From: JBFWUM01 sp050247255
GTDB lineage: Bacteria; Acidobacteriota; Vicinamibacteria; Vicinamibacterales; UBA2999
Direction: 5' to 3'
Assembly: GCA_050247255.1 (NCBI GenBank)
Contig: JBFWUM010000001.1
Coordinates: 62,001-126,000 of the forward strand
DNA: 64,000 nt
Shown: positions 43,085 to 51,102 of the stretch, piece by piece
Numbering within the stretch: the first letter of the stretch is position 1
Layout: every line of letters starts with the position of its first letter
Made by a program: the position numbers and the translations under genes
Notes under the pieces: generated by a model
Seen by the model: the letters and a program-made list of their open reading frames with translations, nothing else
Database searches by the model: none
What the model was told of the DNA's origin: nothing

Positions 43085-43094
43085 GGACTCGATC
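43061..43094. promoter_or_regulatory. Perfect 11-bp inverted repeat, operator or terminator candidate
   Basis: GATCGAGTCCT (43061-43071) and AGGACTCGATC (43084-43094) are perfect inverted copies around a 12-bp spacer. The structure overlaps the candidate -35 box of the downstream operon. It also lies 31 bp past the stop of the PD40 gene, but no U-run follows on the minus strand, which favours an operator over an intrinsic terminator. Confidence 0.45.
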
Positions 43095-43124
43095 TTCTCA
43101 ATGGATTCAAGCGTTTGGCGCGAC

Positions 43125-44819
43125 CTACCGGCCGGTGGCGAGCGTCGCCCAGTCGACGATCGAGGCGGCGGCCTGGTCAGCACGAAGCAGGCCAGCGAGA
43201 ATCGCCATGTCCTCTGTGGTCTGACGCACGGAGAAATCGATCAGCCGGTCGACGCGGATTACAGTTTGCGGTGTCGTGAAGCTGAATCCGTCATCACGCC
43301 GCTCGGCGCGGACGATTTCGTCCTGGCGCATGAACAGCAGTGACCGGCCGTTGTCCCGCCACTGCGGGCGCTGTCCGCCGGCGAACGAGACGCGCACGCG
43401 CGCGCCGGTCGGCGGGAACGGCTCGACATACACGTTGGCCGCGCCTCCTTCGTCGGATACATAGGCGAACGCGTCGCCGCGCGGCGCCCAGGCGGCATCC
43501 CATTCATTGAAGCCGCCGCTCGTGAGCTGGCGGGGCTCGCCGGTGGCGAGGTCCAGCATCCAGATGTCGCGGCGGCCGTTCGCGCCGCGCGCGCTGAGCA
43601 GCACCTGGTCCGCCCGCCAGTCTGTCGGCGTTGCTCCTACAAGCGGCGTATCCACCAGCCGCTCCTGCGCCTCGGTCGGCGACACGCGGCGCGACAGCAG
43701 CCTCGCGTTCCCGGCGCTGTCCGAACGGAACAGCAGTTCGCCGCCGCGCGGCGCCCACACCGGGTCGCTGTCGGCGCCGAGGGACAGGCTGACCCGCCGC
43801 GCGTCGGCGGGTGAGGAAAGCGGCACCGCGAATACATCCAGGGTGCGCAGCAGCGGATCGAACGCGGTGAGCGCGGCGTAGTCGCCCTGCGGGGAAACCC
43901 GGACCTGCCAGAGATCGCCGGGCTCGACGATGGTCCCGCGCCGGACGCCGGCCGTATCAACCCAGTAGAGCTCCTGGTTCCCCGCGTGGGGCAGGCCGGC
44001 CAGGATGACGCGGGCACTGGCGGCGAACGCCGTGCGCCCTTGACTCTCGCCGACGCCGGGCAGGAGCGGCACGGCACGTCCTGCCGGCGCGCCGCGTTCG
44101 CGGTCGATGCGCTGCGCCAGCAGCACGCCGTCGCGCGAGAAGACCAGCGAGTCGCCGACGAGTTGGCCGTGGCCCGAGGCGCGGCCCAGTTCGACGTCCA
44201 TGTCGTGGCGACGCCAGCGGATGACATGTCGGCCGTCTTCGCGCAGCGCCAGGTACGTGAACCCGTCATCGGCGACGGCGGGCCAGACGTGGGCGCGATC
44301 CCCGTCGCGCAAGCGGGTCGCATCGCTGCGCGCCCCGTTCTGCAGGCGGACAAGCGGGCCGTTGCCTGTCGGCGCGAAGACGAGGGACCCGTCAGTGAGC
44401 CAGGCAAGGCCCGCCGGTGTCGGCGCCGCCACGAGGTCGCGCCGCTCGAAATTGGACAGGGCCACCTGCCGGATGACGCCGCCTGCGGCGAACGCGATCA
44501 CGCCTCCGCTCGCCTTCCACGCAGGATGCGCGGCGCCTTCGGTGCCGGGAATGCGCTCGGCGCGGCCATCGAGGGGCTGTTGCCAGAGCGTGACCCGGCC
44601 ATCGCTGACGGCGGCGAACACCACGGTACGCCCATCCGGTGACAAGGCGGCATCGAGCGTCGCGGCGCCGATCGTCAGGCTGGCGCCTGGCGGCGCGAGG
44701 AACGAGGCGCGAACCGCGGGCGGTGCCGGCGGCGGCTGTTCGCGCAGGTGCCGCACGGCCGGGACTGCGGCGAGCACGAACAGCGCGACGAGCAGTGCGG
44801 TGGCGGCGCGCCAGATCAT
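43125..44819 (-). CDS. PD40/TolB-type beta-propeller protein with N-terminal membrane anchor
   Basis: This encodes 564 aa. A hydrophobic segment at residues 6-22 (ALLVALFVLAAVPAV) serves as anchor or signal. Repeated WD40-like PD40 strands follow, e.g. DAALSPDGRTVVFAAV, DPVWAPRGGELLFRSD, DAAWAPRGDAFAYVSD and RPQWRDNGRSLLFMR. Similar propellers often form the sensor half of acidobacterial Ser/Thr kinases; no kinase domain is attached here. Its start overlaps the rlmD stop (ATGA), so it is co-transcribed with rlmD and the FKBP gene. Confidence 0.8.
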   Translation of the reverse strand: MIWRAATALLVALFVLAAVPAVRHLREQPPPAPPAVRASFLAPPGASLTIGAATLDAALSPDGRTVVFAAVSDGRVTLWQQPLDGRAERIPGTEGAAHPAWKASGGVIAFAAGGVIRQVALSNFERRDLVAAPTPAGLAWLTDGSLVFAPTGNGPLVRLQNGARSDATRLRDGDRAHVWPAVADDGFTYLALREDGRHVIRWRRHDMDVELGRASGHGQLVGDSLVFSRDGVLLAQRIDRERGAPAGRAVPLLPGVGESQGRTAFAASARVILAGLPHAGNQELYWVDTAGVRRGTIVEPGDLWQVRVSPQGDYAALTAFDPLLRTLDVFAVPLSSPADARRVSLSLGADSDPVWAPRGGELLFRSDSAGNARLLSRRVSPTEAQERLVDTPLVGATPTDWRADQVLLSARGANGRRDIWMLDLATGEPRQLTSGGFNEWDAAWAPRGDAFAYVSDEGGAANVYVEPFPPTGARVRVSFAGGQRPQWRDNGRSLLFMRQDEIVRAERRDDGFSFTTPQTVIRVDRLIDFSVRQTTEDMAILAGLLRADQAAASIVDWATLATGR

Positions 44820-46165
44820 CGGGACACCACGGCAACTGTCTCGATGTGGGCGGTGTGCGGAAACATGTCCACCGGCTGCAGCGACCGGATGCGATAGCCG
44901 CGCGCGACGATGCGAGCCAGGTCGGTGGCCAGCGCCTCCGGATTGCAGGACACGTAGGCCGCGACGCGCGGACGGAGGCCGCCGAAGACCGCGTCGATCA
45001 CCGTCGTCGTGCAGCCGTCGCGCGGCGGGTCGAGGACCACCGCGTCGGCAACGGTCCCGGTTGCGATGGCGTCTTCCGCGCGCCGGGCGACAAATCGGCA
45101 GGCCTGCGCGTCGATGCCATTGAGGCGCGCGGCGGCGATGCCCGCAGCCACGGCGTCGCGGTTCTCCTCGACCGCCGTCACCGTGCAGCCCTGGCGCGCC
45201 AGCGGCAGGGCGAAGAGGCCGGCTCCCGCATACAGATCGAGAACGCGGGCGCCGCGCGGGATCGACTCCAGGACGAGCGCCACCAGGCGCTCCGCCGCCG
45301 CCACGTTGGTCTGGAAGAACGCGGTCGGCGCGATCAGGAACGAGGTGCCGTCGATCGCTTCGCGCAGCCGTTCCGTCCCCTGCAGCCGCCGTGTGTCGCG
45401 CCCGAAGATGTAGGGGCTGGCGGTCGGCTGCACGTTGAGGTGGAATGCGACATCCTGGCGATCGGCCATCGTCGCCCGCGTGGCGGCGCGCAGCCTGGCG
45501 TCCCCGGTGTGCGCCGCGACGATGGTGGCGAGCATCTCGTCGCTGCGCAGGGCGACGCGGACGGCGACAGCGCGAAGGGTGCCGCCCCTGCGGTTGTCCG
45601 CCGCGGCGACGCGCCGGCGCTCGAGTGCCGCCTGCAGCTGGAACGCGAGCGCGTTGCCCCGCTCATCGTGCACCGGGCACTCGTCGACGGGCACGATCCG
45701 GCGCGAGCCGCGGACGTAGTGTCCCATCACCAGGGCGCCGTCACCGCCGGTACCGAACACGAAGTGCACCTTCTGCCGGTATCCCCACGGGTCGTCGATC
45801 GGCGTCGCCGGCAACGTCGGACGCGCCGCCGGGGCGCCTCGCACCGCCTCCCGGACGAGGCGGTCGACGATCCCGGTCTTCAGCCGCAGCTGCTCCGCGT
45901 AGGCGATGTGCTGCCACGCGCAGCCGCCGCAGGGACCAACGCCCGGCACCGCCGCGGGCCCGAAATGGCGGCACTTCGGCGTGACACGGTGAGGAGATGG
46001 ACGCAGGACCGCCAGCAGCCGGGCCGTCCGGCCGTGCGGCGCCGGTCGCACCCGGACGCGTTCGCCTGGAATCGTGAACGGTACGAGCCACGTGCGGCCA
46101 CCATCAACGCCCAGTCCGTCCCCGGCCGGTGAGAGCGCCTCGATGTCGAGGTCGACGTCGGCCAC
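44816..46165 (-). CDS. rlmD: 23S rRNA (uracil-5-)-methyltransferase RlmD-like (complete copy)
   Basis: This encodes 449 aa of the TrmA/RlmD family, which makes m5U in 23S rRNA. The iron-sulfur ligands are C65, C79, C82 (PCGGC) and C163 (DECPVHD); the first gap is longer than in E. coli RlmD. The SAM-binding motif is VLDLYAGAGLFALPLARQG, followed by VVLDPPRDGC and the catalytic VSCNPEALATDL (Cys about 407). A conserved Glu lies in HTAHIETVAVV at the end. The E. coli enzyme has an N-terminal TRAM domain; the first 55 residues here are compatible. Assignment among m5U paralogues is by overall pattern. Confidence 0.88.
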   Translation of the reverse strand: MADVDLDIEALSPAGDGLGVDGGRTWLVPFTIPGERVRVRPAPHGRTARLLAVLRPSPHRVTPKCRHFGPAAVPGVGPCGGCAWQHIAYAEQLRLKTGIVDRLVREAVRGAPAARPTLPATPIDDPWGYRQKVHFVFGTGGDGALVMGHYVRGSRRIVPVDECPVHDERGNALAFQLQAALERRRVAAADNRRGGTLRAVAVRVALRSDEMLATIVAAHTGDARLRAATRATMADRQDVAFHLNVQPTASPYIFGRDTRRLQGTERLREAIDGTSFLIAPTAFFQTNVAAAERLVALVLESIPRGARVLDLYAGAGLFALPLARQGCTVTAVEENRDAVAAGIAAARLNGIDAQACRFVARRAEDAIATGTVADAVVLDPPRDGCTTTVIDAVFGGLRPRVAAYVSCNPEALATDLARIVARGYRIRSLQPVDMFPHTAHIETVAVVSR

Positions 46166-46171
46166 GCGCCG

Positions 46172-46528
46172 CTACTTGGTATCGAGCAACTCGACGTCGA
46201 AGACGAGCACGGCATTGGGCGGAATGACACCGCCTGCACCACGCTGCCCGTAGGCCATCGCCGCCGGAATGGTCAGGGTGCGCTGTCCGCCGACGCGCAT
46301 GCCCGCGACCCCTTCATCCCAGCCGCGGATGACCTCGCCGGCGCCGAGCCGGAATGTGAACGGTTCGTTGCGATCGCGCGAGCTGTCGAACTTGCGTCCC
46401 TTGCGATCCTCCCGCGTCTCGTCGAACAGCCAGCCGGTGTAGTGCACGGTGACGCGCTGCCCGGCCTTGGCTTCGGCGCCGGTCCCGGCCGTGTCGTCGT
46501 GGGTGAGTAGCTGCGTGATGTTCGACAT
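46172..46528 (-). CDS. FKBP-type peptidyl-prolyl cis-trans isomerase (right copy)
   Basis: This encodes the same 118-aa protein as 1292-1648. It lies six bases upstream of the rlmD start in the same direction, so FKBP, rlmD and the PD40 gene form one operon read from the -10 box at 46535-46540. A small FKBP without signal peptide fits a cytosolic folding helper. Confidence 0.88.
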   Translation of the reverse strand: MSNITQLLTHDDTAGTGAEAKAGQRVTVHYTGWLFDETREDRKGRKFDSSRDRNEPFTFRLGAGEVIRGWDEGVAGMRVGGQRTLTIPAAMAYGQRGAGGVIPPNAVLVFDVELLDTK

Positions 46529-46534
46529 CTGCGG

Positions 46535-46540
46535 ATTATA
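46535..46540 (-). promoter_or_regulatory. Candidate -10 element for the FKBP-rlmD operon (right copy)
   Basis: TATAAT on the minus strand, six bases before the ATG at 46528, predicts a leaderless transcript. It is the counterpart of 1655-1660. Confidence 0.4.
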
Positions 46541-46569
46541 CGCGCGCCCAGGCGGCTCGACCCGCACAG

Positions 46570-46592
46570 TACAATCGCAGGCGGACGGGAGG
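46570..46592 (+). promoter_or_regulatory. Candidate -10 and ribosome binding site of sppA (right copy)
   Basis: TACAAT (46570-46575) and GGGAGG (46587-46592) precede the GTG at 46599. This is the counterpart of 1690-1712. Confidence 0.4.
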
Positions 46593-46598
46593 CAGGCA

Positions 46599-48365
46599 GT
46601 GGCTCGCACGGGTGTTCGGTTCGTCTTCGTCATCGTCGGCCTGGCCGCGTTCATGGCGGTCTGCGGCGCGATCCTGCTGGCCGTGCTGTTCGCGCGCGGC
46701 CCCTCAGTCCCCGACGGCTCGATGCTCGTACTCGAGGTTGGCGGCGAGGTCGAGGAAGTGCCGCCGGACGACGTGGTCGAGCAGTTCCTCAACCGCGACG
46801 CCGCGACGGTGCGCGGCCTCGTCGAGACGCTGCGCAAGGCGCAGCGGGACCCGCGCATCGCCGGCGTGCTGCTGCGCCCCACGCCGCTGGCCTCGCCTTA
46901 CTGGGGGAAGGTGCAGGAACTGCGCGACGCGGTGCTGGCGTTCCGGCGATCCGGGAAGCCGGTGGTCGCGTTCCTCGAGTACGGCAGCGATCGCGAGTAT
47001 TACCTGGCCAGCGCCGCCGACCGCATCGTCCTCGTGCCGACCAGTCCGCTGGACGTCACCGGCGTCGCCTCCTACGAGGTGTTCCTGCGCGGCGCGCTCG
47101 ACAAGGTTGGCGCGTACCCCGACTTCCTTCACGTCGGCGAGTACAAGACAGCCGTCAACCAGTTCACCGAGACCGGCTTCACCCCCGAGCACCGGGAAAT
47201 GACCGAATCGCTCAACCGCGACATGTATGCGCAGCTGGTGCGCGGCATTGCGGAGGGGAGGGGCAAGGACGCCGCGGAGGTGCAGGCGCTGATCGATCAG
47301 GGGCCGTTCACGCCGCAGGAGGCGCTCGAACACGGGTTCGTCGACGCCCTGGCCTACGACGATCAGGTCGACGACCGCATGCGCGAGTGGCGGATCGGCG
47401 GCGCCGGCGAGTTGCCGCGCCTCGACGGCCGCGACTACCGGCGCGTCGGCCCGCGGTCGGTCGGCATCGAGCCGCGCTCGCGGATCGCGGTGCTCTACGC
47501 CGTCGGCACGATCGTCTCGGGCCGCAGCGCCTTCGACCCGGTCAACGGCCCGCTCGTCGGGTCCGATACCCTCGTCGAGCAGATCCGGCGCGTGCGCGAG
47601 GACGACGCGGTGCGGGCGATCGTGCTGCGGGTCGACAGCCCGGGCGGCTCGTCGGTCGCCTCCGACGTGATCTGGCGCGAGCTGGCGATTACGCGCGCTG
47701 ATTCGGGGCGGCCGCTGGTGGCCTCGATGGGCGACCTTGCCGCGTCCGGCGGCTACTACATCAGCATGGCCGCGCAGGAGATCGTCGCGCAGCCGGCGAC
47801 GCTCACCGGATCGATTGGCGTCTTCATGGGCAAGATCGTCCTCGGCGGCACGGCCGGCAAGCTGGGGGTCGCGACCGGCACGGTGACCGCCGGCGCCAAC
47901 GCCGATATCTACTCGCCGTTCACGCCGTTCACCGATGCCCAGCGCGCGCAGCTCGGCGAATACATGCAGGGGTTCTACGACACGTTCGTCGCCAAGGCGG
48001 CGGAGGCGCGCGGGACCACCCCGGCAGCGATTCACGAGGTGGCGCAGGGCCGGGTGTGGACGGGTATCCAGGGGAAGGACCACGGCCTGGTGGATGCGCT
48101 CGGCGGGCTCGATACCGCTGTGGCGCGCGCCAAGGCGCTGGCCGGCATTCCCGCCGATGAGGAAGTGGAGCTGGTTGCCTACCCGCCGCGGCGCAGCTTC
48201 TACGAGGCGCTCACTGCGTCGCTCGGCGGTGCGACCGTGTCCGCGCGGATGTGGCGCGGCCTGCTCGGCGCGGACGGGCAGGCGCTGGCCGCAGCCTCGC
48301 TGCCGGCGCGTCTGTTCCGCCGCGGTGAGCCGCTGGCGCTGATGCCGTTCGCCCTGGTCCGATAG
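46599..48365 (+). CDS. sppA: Signal peptide peptidase SppA (right copy)
   Basis: This encodes the same 588-aa protein as 1719-3485, with K183 and S383 as the catalytic dyad and a membrane anchor at 8-32. It is divergent from the FKBP-rlmD operon and convergent with the 2OG oxygenase gene. The intergenic hairpin described at 3485-3519 recurs at 48365-48399. Confidence 0.93.
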   Translation: MARTGVRFVFVIVGLAAFMAVCGAILLAVLFARGPSVPDGSMLVLEVGGEVEEVPPDDVVEQFLNRDAATVRGLVETLRKAQRDPRIAGVLLRPTPLASPYWGKVQELRDAVLAFRRSGKPVVAFLEYGSDREYYLASAADRIVLVPTSPLDVTGVASYEVFLRGALDKVGAYPDFLHVGEYKTAVNQFTETGFTPEHREMTESLNRDMYAQLVRGIAEGRGKDAAEVQALIDQGPFTPQEALEHGFVDALAYDDQVDDRMREWRIGGAGELPRLDGRDYRRVGPRSVGIEPRSRIAVLYAVGTIVSGRSAFDPVNGPLVGSDTLVEQIRRVREDDAVRAIVLRVDSPGGSSVASDVIWRELAITRADSGRPLVASMGDLAASGGYYISMAAQEIVAQPATLTGSIGVFMGKIVLGGTAGKLGVATGTVTAGANADIYSPFTPFTDAQRAQLGEYMQGFYDTFVAKAAEARGTTPAAIHEVAQGRVWTGIQGKDHGLVDALGGLDTAVARAKALAGIPADEEVELVAYPPRRSFYEALTASLGGATVSARMWRGLLGADGQALAAASLPARLFRRGEPLALMPFALVR

Positions 48366-48399
48366 TTGGACAGCGCGTCACCGCCCGCGGTGGTCCAAC
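48365..48399. terminator. Nested hairpin between convergent sppA and oxygenase genes (right copy)
   Basis: This is the counterpart of 3485-3519: outer GTTGGAC/GTCCAAC and inner CACCGC/GCGGTG arms, without a U-run. Confidence 0.3.
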
Positions 48400-49028
48400 C
48401 GCCTCGCCAGCCGCTCGTGCAGTGTCGGCCCCGAGTAGAACCAGCCGGCGTACGCCACCCGCTGAACCGTCCCGGTCACCGGCAGCACCCGGTGCTGGAT
48501 ATCGTCGCCAAGCCGGAAGATGACGCAATCGCCGCGACCGGTGTTCGTGACCGCGGCCAGAGCCGCCCGGCTCGCCGTATCGCGCAGTTCGAGCGTGCCG
48601 CCGCTGAATGGCTCCGGGGTGAGGTTGATGCTCACGCCGAGCTGACGTCCCAGCTCGTAGTCCTTGTGCCAGGCATGTCCCTCGTCGGTCCCCGGGGTCA
48701 GGCGATAGACGCGGCCATGAAACCAGCTCACCGTCCGGCCGGTGAGCGCTGACACCTTCTCGAGCAGCACGGGGCTGTTCATCAGGAAGTCGAGCAGCCA
48801 GACGGCGGCGTTGTCCTCCATCTTCGCTTCGTGCCCCGACTGCTCGTGCACGAAGTCGGCGAACACCCCGCGCTCGACGTCGCCGGCGATGTCCGCATAC
48901 AAATCAGGGTGGAGAAACCGGGGCAGGAGGAGGCAGTGGCGCTGCTGCCACTCGCGCAGCAGCGCGGCGTGCTCCGCCGCGCTGGCGCTGAGAACGGGTC
49001 CCGACCGCGTCAGGACGATCGGTGACAC
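48378..49028 (-). CDS. 2OG-Fe(II) oxygenase family protein (right copy)
   Basis: This encodes the same 216-aa protein as 3498-4148. Here it lies behind an intact ppiD gene: the GTG at 49028 directly follows the ppiD stop, so it should be expressed from the ppiD promoter. H-x-D, distal His and Arg residues of the dioxygenase fold are present. The link to a periplasmic chaperone is unexplained. Confidence 0.75.
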   Translation of the reverse strand: MSPIVLTRSGPVLSASAAEHAALLREWQQRHCLLLPRFLHPDLYADIAGDVERGVFADFVHEQSGHEAKMEDNAAVWLLDFLMNSPVLLEKVSALTGRTVSWFHGRVYRLTPGTDEGHAWHKDYELGRQLGVSINLTPEPFSGGTLELRDTASRAALAAVTNTGRGDCVIFRLGDDIQHRVLPVTGTVQRVAYAGWFYSGPTLHERLARRLDHRGR

Positions 49029-50969
49029 TTATGCGCCGATGGCGCGGCGGACGACCTCGTCGTTGATTTCGATCCGCATGTTCGCCTTCGCCTTGGTCAT
49101 GTAGGCGCTGAAGAAACGGTTCTTGCGCTCGGCCAGCAGTTCCTCGCGGAACTGGTCGCGCGCCTGACGGAATTCCTCCGGCGTCACGTCGTCGCGCTCG
49201 GTGACGCGGACGATATAGGTGCCGTCCGAGGTGGTGATCGGGTCGCTGACGCCGCCAACCGGCAGCGCGAACGCGGCGCGATCGATTTCCTGGCTGACGC
49301 CGACGTCCGGCAGCGCCGATTCACGCGGCACCAGCTCGGTGGTCTTCGCCTCGAACCCCTGCGCCTTGGCGGCTGCGGCGAAGTCGCGCGCGCTGCGCAG
49401 CCCGGCGGCGATCTCGCCGCCGCGCGTCCGGCTCATCTCGGTGGCCTTGGTGCGCAGCACGTCCTCGCGCACCCGGTCGCGCACTTCGTCGAGCTCCGGC
49501 ACGTACGGATCGCGCTTGGCGGTCACGGTGAAGTAGACCGGTCCGCGCGGGGTGGTCACCGCGTCGGTGACGGTGTTGTCGGCCAGGGTGAATGCTGCGC
49601 TCGCCACCTGCGGCGCCGGGCCGAGCCCGGGCACCGGGTCCTCGCGGGCGAAGAAGCCCGACTCGGTCACCGTCAGCCCGCGCTCGCGCGCGACGGCGTC
49701 GAGGTCCGACGGATCGTCGATGCGCGTGTTGAGCTGCGTCGTCTGGTCGGCGATCTGCTGGTCGACACGCTGCCAGGCGAGCTGGTCTTCGATCTGCGCC
49801 CGCACCTCGTCCAGCGTCCGCGTCACCGCCGGCCGCTTGTCGGCGACCTTGATGATGTGGAAGCCGAACTGCGACTGCACGAGGTCGCTCACCTGGCCGG
49901 GCTCCATCGCGAACGCGGCGTTCTCGAACTCGGCGACCATCTGGCCGCGGCCGAAGTAATCGAGGTCGCCGCCGTTGACCTTCGACGCCTCGTCCTCGGA
50001 GTACTGGCGGGCGAGCGCGGCGAAGTCGGCGTTCGGCGCCTTCGCCTGCGCCAGGATCCCTTCGGCCCGGGCGCGGACCTCCGCCTCGTTCTTGCCGGCG
50101 GTCGACAGCAGGATGTGGCTGGCGCGCACCTGTTCTGGCGTCTGGTACTGCTGGATGTTCTGGTTGTAGTAGGCCTGCACGTCGGCCGGCGTCACCTGGG
50201 TGCGCTGGCGCAGCGCGTCGCGGTCGAGCAGGAGGTACTTGATCCGGCGCTGCTCGCCGCGGCGGTATTCGGCCTTGTGCGCGTCGTAGTACGTCGCGAT
50301 GTCCTGATCGCTGGCGGTGACCTTGTCGCGGAACTGTGCGGCGGTCAGCGCCACCAGCTCCAGCTTCACCTTCTCGTTGCGCAGCGTGTATTCGCGCTCG
50401 AGCTCGAGGTCCGACACCGCCATCCAGTCGGTCAGCGCCGCGCGCAGCTTGTCGACGATCATGCTGCGGCGCAGCCCTTCCTCGAACTGTGCCGGCGTCA
50501 TCGGCGGCCGCTGGCTGCGGAGCAGCTGCTCGTAGCGCGCCTCGCCGATGAACTGGCCGTTTTCCTGGAGCCCGGGGATGGCGAGAATCTGCCGCGCCAG
50601 CTCCTCGTCGCTGACCCGGATGCCCTGACGCTCGGCCTCGGTGAGCGCCGCCTGCTCGTCGACCATCTGCTGGATGATCTGCTGGTCGATGCCGAGCTGC
50701 CGCAGCAGCTGTTCGCTGACGCTGCCGCCGTACGCCGTCTGGTACGACTGGATCTGCGTCAGGTAGCGCTGCGTGAACTCGCCGGCCGTAATCTCGCGCC
50801 CTTCCACCTCGGCCACGACTTCCGACGACAGGACGCCGGCGCCGGGCGTGATCCCGCTGCCGGTGTTGGCGAAGTCAGAGGCGTAGAGGCCGACGAAGGC
50901 GAGGATGACGAGGGCAAGGCTCCACTTGAGCCAATTGCGGTGCCGCCGCATCCGGTCGAGCATGGTCAT
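49029..50969 (-). CDS. ppiD: Membrane-anchored periplasmic peptidyl-prolyl isomerase, PpiD/SurA-like (complete)
   Basis: This encodes 646 aa. A short cytoplasmic N-terminus and one membrane segment (LKWSLALVILAFVGLYA, about 14-30) are followed by a SurA_N-like helical chaperone region (about 50-200). The parvulin (PPIC) domain spans about 279-377: RASHILLS, YSEDEASKVNGGDLDYFGRGQMV and FGFHIIKVADKRP. A second, degenerate parvulin-like region precedes the C-terminus. The layout matches PpiD, which helps newly exported proteins fold at the Sec translocon. ATG 50969 has GAGGAC upstream; an ATG two codons later is also possible. Confidence 0.87.
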   Translation of the reverse strand: MTMLDRMRRHRNWLKWSLALVILAFVGLYASDFANTGSGITPGAGVLSSEVVAEVEGREITAGEFTQRYLTQIQSYQTAYGGSVSEQLLRQLGIDQQIIQQMVDEQAALTEAERQGIRVSDEELARQILAIPGLQENGQFIGEARYEQLLRSQRPPMTPAQFEEGLRRSMIVDKLRAALTDWMAVSDLELEREYTLRNEKVKLELVALTAAQFRDKVTASDQDIATYYDAHKAEYRRGEQRRIKYLLLDRDALRQRTQVTPADVQAYYNQNIQQYQTPEQVRASHILLSTAGKNEAEVRARAEGILAQAKAPNADFAALARQYSEDEASKVNGGDLDYFGRGQMVAEFENAAFAMEPGQVSDLVQSQFGFHIIKVADKRPAVTRTLDEVRAQIEDQLAWQRVDQQIADQTTQLNTRIDDPSDLDAVARERGLTVTESGFFAREDPVPGLGPAPQVASAAFTLADNTVTDAVTTPRGPVYFTVTAKRDPYVPELDEVRDRVREDVLRTKATEMSRTRGGEIAAGLRSARDFAAAAKAQGFEAKTTELVPRESALPDVGVSQEIDRAAFALPVGGVSDPITTSDGTYIVRVTERDDVTPEEFRQARDQFREELLAERKNRFFSAYMTKAKANMRIEINDEVVRRAIGA

Positions 50970-51007
50970 GGTTTCAGGTCCTCGGGAACGGGCGAAAAAA
51001 GCCCTTC

Positions 51008-51037
51008 ATGGTACCTAATGACGCGTCGGCGGTGCAA
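51008..51037 (-). promoter_or_regulatory. Candidate promoter of ppiD-oxygenase operon
   Basis: On the minus strand TTGCAC (51037-51032) and TACCAT (51013-51008) are spaced by 18 bp. Transcription would start near 51001, about 32 bases before the ppiD ATG. The truncated left copy of ppiD lacks this region. Confidence 0.4.
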
Positions 51038-51045
51038 TGGTTGTG

Positions 51046-51054
51046 TGGTATTAT
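51046..51054 (+). promoter_or_regulatory. Extended -10 candidate for the diguanylate cyclase gene
   Basis: TGGTATTAT fits an extended -10 element (TG, one base, then TATTAT). No -35 box is visible, as is common for extended -10 promoters. Transcription would start near 51061 and favours GTG 51103 as start codon. Confidence 0.35.
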
Positions 51055-51102
51055 TTGGCCAGTTTAGAAGGACTTACCGGCCTCCCACCCTCCGCACGAG
51101 CG

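Larger units (their letters stand above)
44881..50355. repeat. Long direct repeat, right copy
   Basis: This is the right copy of bases 1-5475. On its left (44880 and lower) it continues into rlmD's 3' end and the PD40 gene; on its right it continues into the intact 5' part of ppiD. Both flanks therefore read as undisturbed genes, so this copy appears to be the native arrangement and the left copy carries the novel joint. Confidence 0.97.

Noticed and set aside
1..50355. Integrated plasmid or phage bounded by the direct repeats
   Set aside because: The 39.4-kb interval has no integrase, replication, partition, conjugation or phage genes, and the repeats are housekeeping genes. A single-crossover integration is not excluded but has no support.
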